A stretch of DNA of 64,000 nt from Stereocaulon alpinum (GCA_018257865.1 JAEUBA010000039.1:1-64000), one strand, 5' to 3'; shown: positions 11,450 to 23,267, counted from the stretch's first letter. Notes: generated by a model from the sequence alone, not told the origin. A program made the numbers and translations.

Positions 11450-13853
11450 ATACTTAACTATCCTTATAGAAATATCGCTCGTGCTAAAAGTTAGGTCTAA
11501 TATTACCTTATAATTATCCCTCCGAAACGTTATTATTCCCCGCTTAGTTAGCTGGTATAGGCGTTTTCTATCTAGTAGCTAAAGGAATACTTCTATAACT
11601 TAATTATACCTATTTACCCCCTAGCTTCTTCCCTATTACTTATAGTAGATATTAAAGTCCCCTAATAGGAGGTACTCTAGGTATCTACCTTTCGCTCTTA
11701 TAGCTATATCTTCCTTCTCTATTACCTACTTAATATCTGCTATCTAATTTCTATTCTCGACCGCTAGGGGCCGGTAGATATTATAGATATAGATTATACC
11801 TAATTCGCCGTATTCTATAGACTAGATAATATAGTTTAGGGCGAGTATTTTAGCTTCCTATACCTTTATATTAAGGCTCTTATTAATAAAGAAGTATACT
11901 CCCGCCTAAACGCCCTTAACTATAGGGGGGTAGACTAGGTGGAAGATATCCTTTATTAGGTAGTATATAATATCTTAGAACTTATTAAGCTAGGGCTCTT
12001 AGATAGCGATTAGGTAATATTAAGCTAGCCTTTAATCCCTAAGGAAGGTTACTATTACTTAGTTTTTCGATCTCTATATATTATACTATATAATATTAAA
12101 GGTCTCTAATAGGGTATCCTCTATTATAGTTCCTCCTCTAGCTTAACTATAGTATTAATAAAGACGTCCTATTAGGTTTAAGATTAAGACCTAATACCGG
12201 AGGCCGGCCCGTCTATAGACTTAGACGTATTCGTTATATCTAATATTATTAACTCTATAGACGCTATAGACGTAATTAACTTAGCCTTCGCTAGCTTCGA
12301 AGCCTTTAGAGATCTCCTCTTCAGCTTTATATATTATAGTATTAGGTCGAATTTACGCTTCTCCTTATTCTTTTTAGGGGTACTAGGCTTAGCTAACTAT
12401 TTATTAGCTTTACTAATATACTCCTTTAGAGCTACTCTCTCCTAACTTCCTTAGAGTTACTAGGCTACCTTCTCCTAGTATTTATAGTTAACTATAACTA
12501 TAAATACCCTAAGTTTAGCTTCCCTAGCCTTAATTTCTAAGATTATTAGGTAGTAGCTATTTAGCTCTTTACTTACCCCCTTCGCTTAGCTTATTCTAAG
12601 TAGGGGGAGAGTATTTACCTTTACTTTAGTTAGTATCCTAACTAAGGTATTCGTCTTCTAACCCCTATTTTTAATTACTTTCTAGCCCTCTTTAGGGGTA
12701 AATAGGGCGCTAGCCTCTTTACTAAATATAAATAAGGGTACTCCCTAGTGCGAATTTAATAGTATAGTTAGTATTATTATACTATTATTAACCTCTATAG
12801 GTAAGGTCGTCTAGGGTTATATAGGTAGTATTCTAGTACTATTAGTAGCCTCTTATAAGGCTACTTATAGTATTAGTATTAACTCGTTATACTCTATAGC
12901 GACTATATTAGCTAAAACTAACGTAGTTTTTAGCCTAGTACCTACCGCTACAGGTACTAGCTAATATAGGGCTAACGTAGCTTTCGCCTACCCTAGTCTA
13001 GCCTCCTCCTTCTTATAGGAAGGGTAGGCCTTTAACTAAGCTATATAGGCGCCTAAGTACCCTGCGTACTTAGCTTAGAAGTCTTTTCTATATTAATATA
13101 GGTAACTCTTCGTCTTATAGGGTTCTTAGTAGTACCTATATACCTATTTAGCGCTATACTAAAGACTAATATATCTATATTTATAGTATCTAAAGTATTA
13201 CTTAAGGCGGTAGGCTTAGTTATATTAGGTAGTTATATATACCTTACTATACTAAATAATACTAGCGTAGATTATATTATTAGCGTATTAAGGAAGAGCG
13301 AATTTAATTACTACTAATAAGGCGTATTTCTTTCGCGATTCCTTAGTAAGCTACCTAATATAGCTAATCTCTATGTCTTAGATTAGTACGTTTTTAGCCT
13401 TAAGCTATAACGCTATTAATTTAAGGTTATTAATCTTAATTATAGATACCGTAATCCTATAGATAATAATTCTAAAAGTAGGTACCTATATATAAGTAGT
13501 ATACCTAAAAGGTATCTTCTCCTATCCTAAGTTCCTCCTAAGGATCTCTACGTCCTAGGCGTTCTTTATAGTAAGGGTAATATTACTACTCTTTAACTAG
13601 AGTACTACTATAATATATTTACCTCCTACTAGCCCCTAAAAGGCCTATAGGTATAAGTTAATATATCTTTTAATCTAGTTAGGAGTCTAAGCGCGTAGCT
13701 TTTACTACTTACCTTTCTCCCTAATCTTTATAATAACTTTACGCGTTTTAGCTAGCGTAGCGGTACTACTAATAGGGGTATTAATACTACTTAATATTAG
13801 ACTTAATACTAGCTGCGTTAGAGGATATAAAGGAGGGGGACCTACTACCGCTA
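11450..13853 (-). mobile_element. Degenerate LINE (Tad1-like) ORF1 and endonuclease
   Basis: On the minus strand an AP-endonuclease domain can be followed from about 12,010 (EP-stop-LNKF, normally QEPWLN) through PPIVKGV and LALNYII to LLLGDFNIYYK at about 11,641-11,685 (normally LLGDFNIHH). Upstream at about 13,080-13,150 is a knuckle-like VYRYYxEPYKTKSYLY in which cysteines have become tyrosines, as expected for ORF1. The reverse transcriptase, which should lie below 11,450, is not recognisable, so the element is truncated or too decayed there. The solo LTR splits its 5' part; the same composition resumes at 14,214. Confidence 0.65.
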
Positions 13854-14208
13854 TGTTACGGGTAACCCCGCAAGGTCACGGGCAAAGTATATGACAGGGT
13901 TAATAGGTAAAGGACCATTAGGAGAGGACCTAGTGATATAAGTGATCTGGAGCATATCAGGCAGATCACAGAGTGATATAGTAGATATAGGGTTAGATCA
14001 CCCGGATCATATCAGGGCTTAGTATAGTCTATAGTAAATATATAAGGAAGGGGTTTTCCTTTCTTAGAATAATTCTTTCCTTATATTTAACTTATATAAT
14101 AGAGAGGAGTCTTAGCTGAAGATAATTTAACGACTATCTATCTCTATTACCTTCTAGTGCTCAATATACTGTGTGATTTACCCGCAGGAGTTAAACCACC
14201 CCGTTACA
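13854..14208. mobile_element. Solo LTR, not RIP-mutated
   Basis: A 355-bp segment begins TGTTACGGG and ends CCCGTTACA, giving TG...CA ends with near-perfect inverted termini. It is flanked on both sides by the same five bases, CGCTA (13,849-13,853 and 14,209-14,213), the size of target duplication expected of an LTR element. It has normal CpA/TpG content, unlike the DNA on both sides. It is therefore a solo LTR left by recombination after insertion into the already mutated LINE, or one short enough to escape RIP. The internal element is gone. Confidence 0.85.
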
Positions 14209-14744
14209 CGCTATAACTTAGGCGTAACTACGTACGTAGTTCTACTTAGTTATAGCGGAGGAGGTCCTACCTTTAGTCTATATTACTTTTAGTAGCTTTA
14301 GATTATTCGCTACCTTATTTAGCTTCGCGTTAAAACTCTTTATTATATAGTAGATATTATATAGGCTTATCTCTATCCTAACTTTCTTCGCTAGCTTAAG
14401 GGTAGACGTAATAAATAAAGCTATAATATAGCCTTAAGGGACTATAGGGTTTTACTTACCTTTATATATTTTCTAAATAGCTATAGCTTTATCTATAATA
14501 TAAAGTATATACTTAATAATATTAAGGGGCTTCTTACCTACGGAGGGTAAGCTTAAGGCTATTATTTACCTCTTATTTATAATTAGCTTTAGATATATTA
14601 GACGCGTCCTAAAAGCTAGATTATAGTCTAGGGGGTAGAAGATAGCTTATTAAGTGTTAAAACGCGTATTAAGTATAATATTTGGTATTATAAGCTTTTC
14701 GTAGAAGTTTTTTGGTATATTTGTACGTACGGAGGCTGATACCT

Positions 14745-15046
14745 AAAGTCCTGGAAGGGCGCTAAGTTCCTTAGTATGCCAAGGTCATAGGCCTAACCCT
14801 AGCTCTCAACAACCCCCTTGAAAGGTTGCCCTAGGCGATTCCCGGTTGGGTGAGTGAATAGCGGGCTGGGCCGCGCAGAAATTCCTGTGTATCCGTCTGA
14901 TACGCCATGCTCCACCCTCTTGAGAGCCTAATCTGTGGGCCCCTAACCACTCATACCTACGGGGTACATTCTAGGGTGCACGCTGGGAGCTAGGGTTAGG
15001 GCATGGCCTTGGCACACAAAGAAACTTAACGCCTTTCCAGGACTTT
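14745..15046. mobile_element. 302-bp MITE-like element with long TIRs
   Basis: The left end (14,745 to ~14,807) and the right end (~14,984-15,046) are inverted copies of each other. Both start AAAGTCCTGGAA reading inward and share TGCCAAGG and CTAACCCTAGCTC, with about ten differences, mostly transitions, and one 1-base indel over ~62 bp. The ~175-bp core has no coding capacity. This is the form of a non-autonomous DNA transposon. A clear target duplication was not found: the flanks give no TA pair, and an 8-bp match is only partial. The superfamily is unknown. Confidence 0.75.
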
Positions 15047-15291
15047 CGATGTCAGTCTCCATAGGATCTTCGAGAAAGTCAAATGCCTTGAGGCATGGGC
15101 CGACTATTTATATCGCTGGTATGCCTAGGTCCTCGGGAAAAGATCTCTACGGCAGTAGAGAAGATCTATACTGGTATAAATCAGAGCATAGGCTCGGCTC
15201 TAGCGCAGAAGGATAAGACTATATCTAAATCGTGTCAGTAAGCTCCGCTCGTTGAATTGATCTAGGACGTCAATAATTATACCCCTTTGCT

Positions 15292-17123
15292 ATGCGCTAT
15301 TACTGCAAATTTCCCAAAAAAGAACACAGTGGGAAGGACCTTTCAGTAAAGCCAATGGATTTTTTAGGGTTCAAATCGTCCGAGATCACCGCCTCAAAGC
15401 AGTCTCCAAAGCCAGTAGACCTAGTGTTATTTATAGGAAATGAAAAGCATACGCTTGTTATAGATAGCCTAGGGGAAATTAGAGAGATTGATACACGCTT
15501 TTTTCAGGGAAGATCGTATGTCGTCTTCGTATGTTTCAAAGTGGCGCGTGCTGCCATCAACACGATTACTATACTCGAGGTCGACATTGAGATCGACCTG
15601 GACTCGGAAGCAGATGACTTCTATGCATCACCCAGAAAAACCTGGAGCAAAGAGGACTGGAGCTCTCTACTGCGAAGTGGATGCCGAACCATTGGAACGA
15701 TATCGGAAAGGCGGATACCCCCCAACACACCTGGGGGACATTTTCAGGACGGGAGGTATAAGATTATACATAAACTAGGCTGGGGAGGTTATGCAACTGT
15801 TTGGCTTGCAAGAGAATTTATGTGAGCATATACTGACGCTATCCAGATACGTGAGGTACTATGAAACGGTATAGGTTAATTTCAGAATAGGCTATGCCGC
15901 CATGTTGCTATCAAGATCTTGGTCTCTGAATTGGGGCATAGTAGCCAGGAGGACCAAATCCTCGAGCACTTATCGCAGGGACCGGCCAGCCATCCTGGAA
16001 AGAAGCATATCATATAGCTTTTAGATCGGTTTGAATACGAAGGCCCAAATGGCACTCACCTGTGCCTCGTCCTTGAGCCACTTGCGTCAAGTGTTCTGTC
16101 CGAAGCCGAGTCATATTCAAGTAATATATTACCTGGCAAAATTTCATGGGAGGCTTCGAGGCAGACTATACAAGCACTTGCTTATGTCCATGCCAACTGT
16201 ATCGGATATGGGGGTTAGTTGTGGTTGAGTTACTTTCTACAGGCTTTTCGCTCACCTTCTACCTGCTAATCAGTGCGCACCGTCAGACCTGCATCCTGAT
16301 AACATCGTCTTCGCGAACACGACGTCACATCAATCCGATACAGATCTTCTAGAGTCTTTAGACGAGCCCCAAACCAGTGACATTGAAGCACCATACGGGT
16401 ATCCCTTGATTGCGCAAGTCCCCAACTATTCCGTCCTCCCTACCTCATTTCGCTCCATGGCACTAGACTTCGAGAACTATCAGGTGAAGCTTATCGACTT
16501 TGTGGAGGCTTTTCTAGTTGGATAGCAACGCCAAATTCGTTGTCCCTTGGTCTTTCGAGCCCCTGAGCCTGTCTTAACACCGCAATGGGACCTGCGAGCA
16601 GACATATGGAGCTGAGGCTGTACCGTGTTATACCCTCTGCTTATCATTCTGAGGTTTCTACTGATAAATGGCGAAGATATTCGCCCTGGTCGTCGGATAC
16701 CCTCCTTTCGACAACATCATGCCGAACAAAGATGACCTTATACGAGATTGGATTTCAATGTTTGGAGATCTACCAGACGAATGGAGAGATGGCCTTCCTT
16801 CCCCGAGAGCTATCGTTACGTATATGGCAATTGGCGTGCTGTTAAGCTATCAACGCCAGCCTGTCTTCCTTTCTAGTTTGCATTCCAAAATACGATGTCT
16901 AATTCTGACTTGTAGAGGACCTCGAACTCGAGCGAATTACACTATCTGACTGGCTGCATGAGACATATTTTGACGATGACAAAAAACAATACTTCTCCAA
17001 AGCAGGCATCGATACTCTCGCTACGCTCCTACTATCAGTAATGCAATACCGCCCTTCGGACCGTCCACGAGCGTCTAATTTACTCAATCATGCTTATTTC
17101 CAACGCAATCCCTTTACGAAATA
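15292..17123 (+). pseudogene. SRPK-like Ser/Thr kinase pseudogene
   Basis: Pieces in several frames line up with the SR-protein kinase family. They are ERYRKGGYPPTHLGD then GRYKIIHKLGWGGYATVWLA (glycine loop, ~15,690-15,815), an apparent intron, HVAIKIL (~15,900), CLVLEPL (~16,065), DLHPDNIVF (~16,290-16,315), KLIDFVEAF (~16,490) where DFG has become DFV, APEP (~16,560), DIWS-stop-GC (~16,600) and QYRPSDRPRASNLL (~17,045). A one-base deletion separates the GGYPPTHLGD block from the glycine loop, and several stops are CAG-to-TAG or TGG-to-TGA. It would not give an active kinase. It sits at the edge of the RIP block. Confidence 0.75.
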
Positions 17124-18240
17124 GCAGAATTGAAATAGCTATTTCCCGAATTCGAAGATCCTCAGACACCTCATAGATGACATCGCCGCCGAAGCTGAGC
17201 AGGGAAGCGAGAGTTCCATGAAACGGCGGACCATCGGAAAGGCATCAGTACTGATTGACTCCTTCCAGTCGCAGTTGCAGTCAAGCTTTTGCCTTTCTTC
17301 TATAGCATCACCAATCTCAAGATCATCATCTCTCCCTTGTACCTAGTACCAACTACCCAACATATTCACACCAATCAAAAAAATCCGCCTTGTAGGATTT
17401 ACCAGATGACGCACGCACGCATGCATGCATGCACGTCGCATCCCGTCTACCTTACAAATTTTCCCAGCTGATGCAGCCACACATGCATGCACCTTAAGAT
17501 TTACATCGCGAACGACCTGCACAAGGCAAATTCCCCGAAATGACACCTGCATGCAGGTACAAGGGGCAAGCATGCGGCCACGCGGCGCGGAAAGGTCGGA
17601 TGGGTTCATCGCTGATTGCCTTGCATAAGGTAGGTAGGTAGCTGACGCGCAATGCACGTGCGAATGCGAATGCGCAGTATCGACAACGTCGCAAGTGCCT
17701 AAGGCTTACCCAGAGCTGAAGGGAGCTGAATATTCTACGGTAGTGTTGCGGATGTCAGACTCGGACTGCGGATCTAAGCGGAGACAATTGTGAATGATCC
17801 CAGCACTGAGCTGAGAGAACCCGAGAAGCCGAACGAACGGTAATCAGCCGTCTTTCATTAATCTGTCCATTACTGGAATATAGGCGGGTAGTGAACCCTA
17901 GAAGTTTATACAAAGAAATACTCTCGTAACATATGAGAGTCGGCTTAAGCGGAGCTTTTCCCTGCCCGTTGTAAATGCCTGCCTGAGGACCGACCTGAGG
18001 TCTTGAGAATGAATGCGATGTGCAAACCGAAAAGTCCCCTTGCTATGCTCCTGCATGCCCCTTCGATTCACCCGGATGCTGCCAGGGTCGTAGTAATCCA
18101 ATGCGTTTCCTCCCGTAGGGTATCCCATTCCAACGCTCAATGATTCGCTTGCTAAATACCCAGACACAATTCCAAATACCCATAAACAAGGAGCTACCAA
18201 TAGATCATAAACATTAAATAGAAAAACAAGTGAGTAATTC
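17124..18240. other. Gene-poor interval with ACGC/ATGC simple repeat
   Basis: No gene is supported here. At about 17,410-17,433 there is a short alternating ACGC/ATGC tetranucleotide repeat, and GCATGC-type palindromes recur between 17,410 and 17,660. Part of the right side should be the 3' untranslated region of the leftward gene that ends at 18,241. Confidence 0.5.
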
Positions 18241-20255
18241 TCAGAACCCGTATGGTTCCTGCCTCGTCGTAGGTTTAGCATGTGTACTCGCCGGGTCCCA
18301 CTCATAAGTAGGCGTAAATGATCGGCCTCGACTCGCAGGCGCCGGCCGTCCAAGAGACGCTGGACTTCCTTCTCTCGGTGGAGAAAATGGTCTCCCCCAC
18401 CCATCCACGCGCTGAGAAAACGTCATCGAATTCTCCCGTGACCTTGACATGGCGCCCACAGAACTAGGCGGTCTCGGCGTGGAAAAGCTCAATTTCGGAC
18501 TCCGGTATTCGGCATCCTTTCCAAAATTAGGGGAAGGCTTGTATTCGATTTCTTTGCTGAAGTAGTCGCTTGCATAGCGGCTCGAGGGTGACTGAGGTGA
18601 CTCGCCTAGGGGGGATAGGTCGTCCTCTTTATCTGAGGTGAGGGGATGGCTGGTTAGGGCTGCTTCGGGAATTGTAGGTGTTGGACCTGCGCGAGAAGGG
18701 GGCGAGGTTATCATTTCATAGTTCCTTGGGGAGTTTGAGAAGCGGCGGGCGTCGACGGAGACAAAGTCAGTTGGGCGTTTGGCAAAGGGGCGGCAAAGAA
18801 GGTCGATCCAGCCAAGGAGCATGGAGGTGCGGCCGAGGAATAGTAAGGTCCATATGCCGTTGAGCTTGAGGGTTATTAGTTAGAGCTCTTTTGTAGATAG
18901 AGCTTGGTTCAGCTTACCGAAAGCATGATTAGAACAGCCATGACCGTTGCTTCGTTGGTCACCAGTCCCGACGCCTTCACCTTATCTAAACAGGCACTCT
19001 TGTTCCCTGCATTTATGACCAAGCAGAGGAGCCACGGCTCAGCTTTACCGAGATCCTGCATCGCTGCTGTGACAGTGTTGTCCATCTGGACAAAAATAAT
19101 TGATAAGAAAACAACGTTGATGATGATAATAAGCACAATTACGGTGCCGCGCCATTGAAGCGCAATGACTTTCCTTATTCGTCGATAGGCTTGACCCGCG
19201 GTAACGGTCTTTACGCTCCCAGCACGAGAACTATAAGAGGGCAGGCCAGATGAGCTGACTTGTGAATTAGAATGATGGTCGTCCGCGAACAGTGACTTGA
19301 TGTAAACTTTGATGCAGTAACCAAATGTTGCAAATTGCAGTATAGTCGAGACGGCGGCAAACCCGAGCAGAGGTCCCCAGTAATCGGCCAGGGCCTTTTG
19401 ATGATTGATGTGACATGTGTTACCGAACCTGTATGATGTGCCTGTTATTGCAAGCGCTGCAGTAGCGAACGTAGCCGGCAGAGCCAGTCCTGTTAGGAGA
19501 GAAGCCCAGAAGAACTTCGCACCAGGCACGACTTGCCAGCATATCTGTAGGTGGATTGATACGGAGCGGAGAAAGCCTTCGACAATCAGCAACTAATTGT
19601 GTGTAGTTGCATTGGGGAAAGCTTACCCCATGTGATAGCAGCAAAGCCTCCAAACAATAGGAAAGCCCCAGAGAAAGCGCATGTCCTATCCGAGTACATA
19701 TCATTGGGCGTGATGGCATCGTGGCATTGGTCTGGTTGGGCGGCGAGAGGGATAATGAAGCCAAGCTACATCTATTAGCTGACTTGCTATACGGAAGCCA
19801 CTGGGGCGACCTACTTGTAAACAGCATACAGCAACGACCAGTCCGATCGTCAGGTAATGGCGATTAGTGTTCTTCACCGGGAGGATAAGGTAAGTGATAA
19901 GCAATGATATGGAGCATGCCATGCCCGCAACATTGAGCCAATTGGCGGCCTTGGGTACAACATCGAATTCTAGGTACCCGATCAGTATCCGGCTTTGTGT
20001 GCCACTTCAATTACAAGACTCACCATCTGAGTATACCCAGTCTGTTATAGGACATGGGAGACAACACTCAATTATGCCTTCAATGGACGGTACGGGCGCG
20101 CAGAAACGGCCAGGAAGGTCTGCAAGACGGTCAGCAAATGCTAAGTAGCATACGGGATTGACGGTAGAGTGCTTACATCCCACTTTAGTGTCGAAGTTTG
20201 ACAGTTGCAGAAATGGTGCAGTGCACGCCCCTCGCTCTGCCGTTATATTGGCCAT
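18241..20255 (-). CDS. Seven-transmembrane receptor-like membrane protein
   Basis: Six exons (20255-20177, 20119-20024, 19969-19815, 19765-19627, 19576-18918, 18864-18241) join in frame to about 583 residues. A short cysteine-containing outer N-terminus (RFCAPVP, CCLPCPITDW) comes before seven hydrophobic helices. Conserved stretches include NWLNVAGMACS, PVKNTNRHYLTIGL, HDAITPNDMYSD, SIHLQICWQVVPG and GNTCHINHQKALADYWGPL. A Pro/Ser-rich cytoplasmic tail of about 190 residues (SPPSRAGPTPT, RPPSSVGAMSRSRE) follows. The topology is that of a G-protein-coupled receptor, and I recognise the pattern as a conserved but uncharacterised filamentous-fungal 7TM family. The ligand and signalling partner are unknown. 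The start was chosen as the ATG before NITAERG; further in-frame codons exist upstream. Confidence 0.8.
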
Positions 20256-22094
20256 TGTGTTGGAAACGCCCCTCGCCTGCTCCCTTTGAGAGTTCCGGTG
20301 TAATGTAGCTGAAACGGCAGTATATATTCCAAGTTCACTCCGACTCTTAATGTTGCATTCCCATGTACCACGTGCAAACAGCTTCGAACTGTGCTCAAGT
20401 TGCGTCTGCAATTAAGTGTATGAGTGCCTCGTGGATGGCGTGAATGAGGTCTGACAAGGCGTTTTCGCTCCAGGCGTTATCATCTATGCAGTCATACTCG
20501 GGAGAAACGAAATAAAAGAAGTACGACAACGGAAAGACTGAGGAACGTGACTATTGATAGAGAACATGATAGGGAAGTAAAGCGATAAATACAAATAGAT
20601 TCTCCCCGGAATCCAATTCAGAGCTATGGCCCCTTTGGGGAACTGCCAGATGCCAACGGGACGGCGTATTGGTAAGTGCCAGAGGTGGATCGCGGTTAGA
20701 AGGGTTCGGCGTGGTACTCGACAAGGGCAAGAGCCAGTAAGCACGTGAGGCTCAGGCTCCGGGTGACTGCTGAGGACTGCCATATTGAGAGAGGGCGAGG
20801 TGTGAGTGGAGGTAGCCGGTCCAGCAGCGCCGGTTTCCGTAGGAGACCAATGAGCTGGATATTGACCGGGTGGGTTAAAATGACGCCTGGCAATGACAGT
20901 GCCACTCCGAGGCCTTCGCATGTCGTTGAGAGGTCTAAGCTAGTAGAGCCTAGGGGACGCCCGATGATGGGAGCTAAGGCGCAATGCTTGACCTGCATCT
21001 TTGAGTGGCAGCTGGGACTTGCAGGGGTGGGTGGGGAGGCGCCGGGGCAGTTGCGTCTTTGGGACGGCCATTGGATCGCCCTAAAATGACTAAATTCTTG
21101 GAGCCGGATCTTCGTCCCACTAACTTCTAAGGGCAGTCGACTGTCATCACAGTTGCCTTTGAGGCTGACCCATAACAACGGTTGCACCCTCCATGAGCGT
21201 GCAGTAGCACAACTGTACCACGGCACGATGGCGCGTGGGATCACTTCCCCGAAAGTCTTCTCTTCGAATTGCTAAAAAGGAACAATAATGAAAAACAATG
21301 ACATATTCGATAATTGCAAGGTATTGTTTTCGAAGGATTTCAGGCCAAGCCGTGGTTGGTCTGAATCATGAGTGCTGAGTGCTGAGTGCTGACTGCTGAC
21401 TGCGCGACTGCGGCTCAGACTAGCTCGAGTCAGCTTAGAACTAGACGATGCCGTCCGTCGTCGACCGAAAATCGGCCCAGTCCAGAGAGGCGCAAAAACG
21501 CGACAATTATCCAGCTAGACCTCTCAGCTTTACTTTCTGCATTTCTTTCTTGTGATGCATTGAAGCGCTGGTGGATTCCTTACTCGTGGTGATTGCCTAA
21601 GGAGCTGACCTGTAAGGGTCTAGACATGTAGCTTGGCTGGAAGACGGTGCCGTGTCTCGTTAACAAATGCAAATCTCTATTTACCTTACTTCTTGTAACT
21701 ACCGAATCACGGTACAATCCACGAGGTGCGCTTAAGTAACATTCGCTAAAAAAGCCATCGAGACTATTACTAGTGCGGCTTTGAACTCTTACTGGCGACG
21801 GTGTTTGTGGGAGATGAGCCAGGATCTTCAAGCGTCAGCGGCTATACTTTGCGTGTATTGAGCTAGTCAGTTGCAGAGACTCCAATCATGTCTCAGAACG
21901 CACTCGAGCCGTTGATAAAGCCTCTGGGTCGCGCTGAGTCTTTGGTTGATCAGGCCGCCCAAAGGGCCGATTGGTACTGAGTACCTGAGAAAACCAAAGG
22001 CTTGTGCCTGGCGCTTTCACCATAAAGGGGTGAAGATTGCGACCGACTGCCATTTGCTGCAGCCTTACGGTTCTTAATTCCCTTGACACACGCC
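20256..22094. other. Intergenic region with a heptamer repeat
   Basis: About 1.8 kb with no gene I can support; the open frames here lack family motifs and overlap on both strands. At about 21,369-21,402 a GAGTGCT-type heptamer is repeated about five times with drift to GACTGCT. The left end should contain the promoter of the leftward receptor-like gene. Confidence 0.5.
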
Positions 22095-22751
22095 ATGTCC
22101 TCTTCCACTTGCCCTTCCAGGCCGATCGTTGCTCTCCTCGCATTGCTTATCTCCACCAACCTCCACCTCATCATCAACCCGGTCCAGGCCCTCGGTATCA
22201 ATTGCCGTGGTAGTTGGCTCTGTCCGAGCAACTATAGATTCTTCCCAGCCTACCTGACCATCATCTCCCGTATAGCCAACGGAACCCTGGAGTGCTTACC
22301 AGGTAAAGAGTTTAATTGCGGGCCCATGAGCGACACCGACATTTACGCCCCGGGCAAACACATCGTATGCCTACCCCAATCCAACCTTTGGGGTGGTGTG
22401 TGCGCCTTCACATAAGGCAATGTTGACCCACTAGGTACTACTGGCGCAGTGATTAAGCAGAAGCTCGTGCAGCTGAGAGCACATGGGTGCAAGGTCTGTG
22501 GAAGCATCCCGTTGTCCGATGATAACGATCCGGATACCAAGGGCATCCTTACTGTAAATTGGATCGGGGGACGCTTGGGTCCTGTCGTTCCTGGTGGTGA
22601 TGCCATATGTTGGGGATTGTGTCCAGCAACGCATTACTCGACCCCGCCTCCGATGAATGATACCTCGATGTCGAAGTTCGATAGCAATGGACTTGTGCTG
22701 CCAAGCGTTAGTGACTTGGTACAAACGTCTTCAACGCTTGATGAACCTTAA
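22095..22751 (+). pseudogene. KP4-like killer-toxin-domain gene with in-frame stop
   Basis: An N-terminal signal peptide (hydrophobic VALLALLIS, cleavage probably after VQA) precedes a domain of the KP4 killer-toxin family. The family signs are LGINCRGS right after the signal and, further on, HGCKVCGSIP and GILTVNW. KP4 proteins are small secreted disulfide-rich proteins, first known from a smut virus and now found in many fungal genomes; they act on calcium uptake of other fungi or plants. A TAA at 22,413-22,415 splits the frame in the middle of the domain, and the same frame stays open to 22,751. It is therefore read as a pseudogene, with a sequencing error or a small unseen intron as alternatives. 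Confidence 0.65.
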
Positions 22752-22816
22752 GCTATCTCGATATACCATTGAGACTCTCGCTCTACAGACAGAGTACCAT
22801 CCCCAGAGCCATTAAC

Positions 22817-23119
22817 ATGACAACTACCCCCCTCCTCTATTCCCTCCACCTACTCCTCGCGCCAGCTACAAGTGGCTGCAGCAACAAGTGGTTACTGCCT
22901 GAGAGCCCACGCAAGATATACCTATCCAGTCCCTCCATGCACGTACCCGCAACAACCTCGGTCTCATCCCCTGCCAACGACATCCCAGTCGCAGACGGGA
23001 AGTTTACCAGCATGCCACAGACCATAAACTTTCCTAGTAAAACTACCAGGATACAGCAGTGTCCGAGGAGGAGAAAAAAAGAGAGCGCAACAAACAGCGA
23101 AAGCTTAAGCCTAAAGTGA
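22817..23119 (+). CDS. Possible small hypothetical protein
   Basis: An open frame of about 100 codons starts with a hydrophobic segment (LLYSLHLLLAPATSG) that could be a signal peptide, and continues as a low-complexity Ser/Thr/Pro-rich and then basic tail. It has one cysteine early and one late. No family is recognised, and it could be a chance frame 65 bp after the KP4-like pseudogene. Confidence 0.15.
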   Translation: MTTTPLLYSLHLLLAPATSGCSNKWLLPESPRKIYLSSPSMHVPATTSVSSPANDIPVADGKFTSMPQTINFPSKTTRIQQCPRRRKKESATNSESLSLK

Positions 23120-23267
23120 CAAATCGATTAGCAAGAAGGATCAAAGGATTCAACTTACTCTAGTCTACCGAGCCATTCGCAATAGCTGTAGATCGCGCCA
23201 CGTAACAACAGCAAAGCTGAATTGCGCAAACAGCGCCTTACGTAAAGATCCTGTAAAAAGTATCGAG

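Larger units (their letters stand above)
38..14740. repeat. RIP-mutated transposon block
   Basis: About 14.7 kb with very rare CpA and TpG, very frequent TpA, and CpG and CpT still common. This is the footprint of repeat-induced point mutation, which turns C into T in CpA on either strand. No real gene is open here; in recognisable transposon frames, tryptophan and glutamine codons have become TAG or TAA and conserved cysteines have become tyrosine. Apart from the remnants listed separately, the stretches 38-780 and about 8,850-11,100 hold nothing I can name. The 355-bp solo LTR at 13,854-14,208 is the only island of normal composition. Confidence 0.93.

Noticed and set aside
14745..15046. 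Telomere-like CCCTAA in the inverted repeat arms
   Set aside because: Only one hexamer per arm, part of the terminal inverted repeat, not a telomeric array.
20484..21244. Overlapping open frames of 114-182 codons
   Set aside because: Frames on both strands, no motif, no intron logic; taken as chance.
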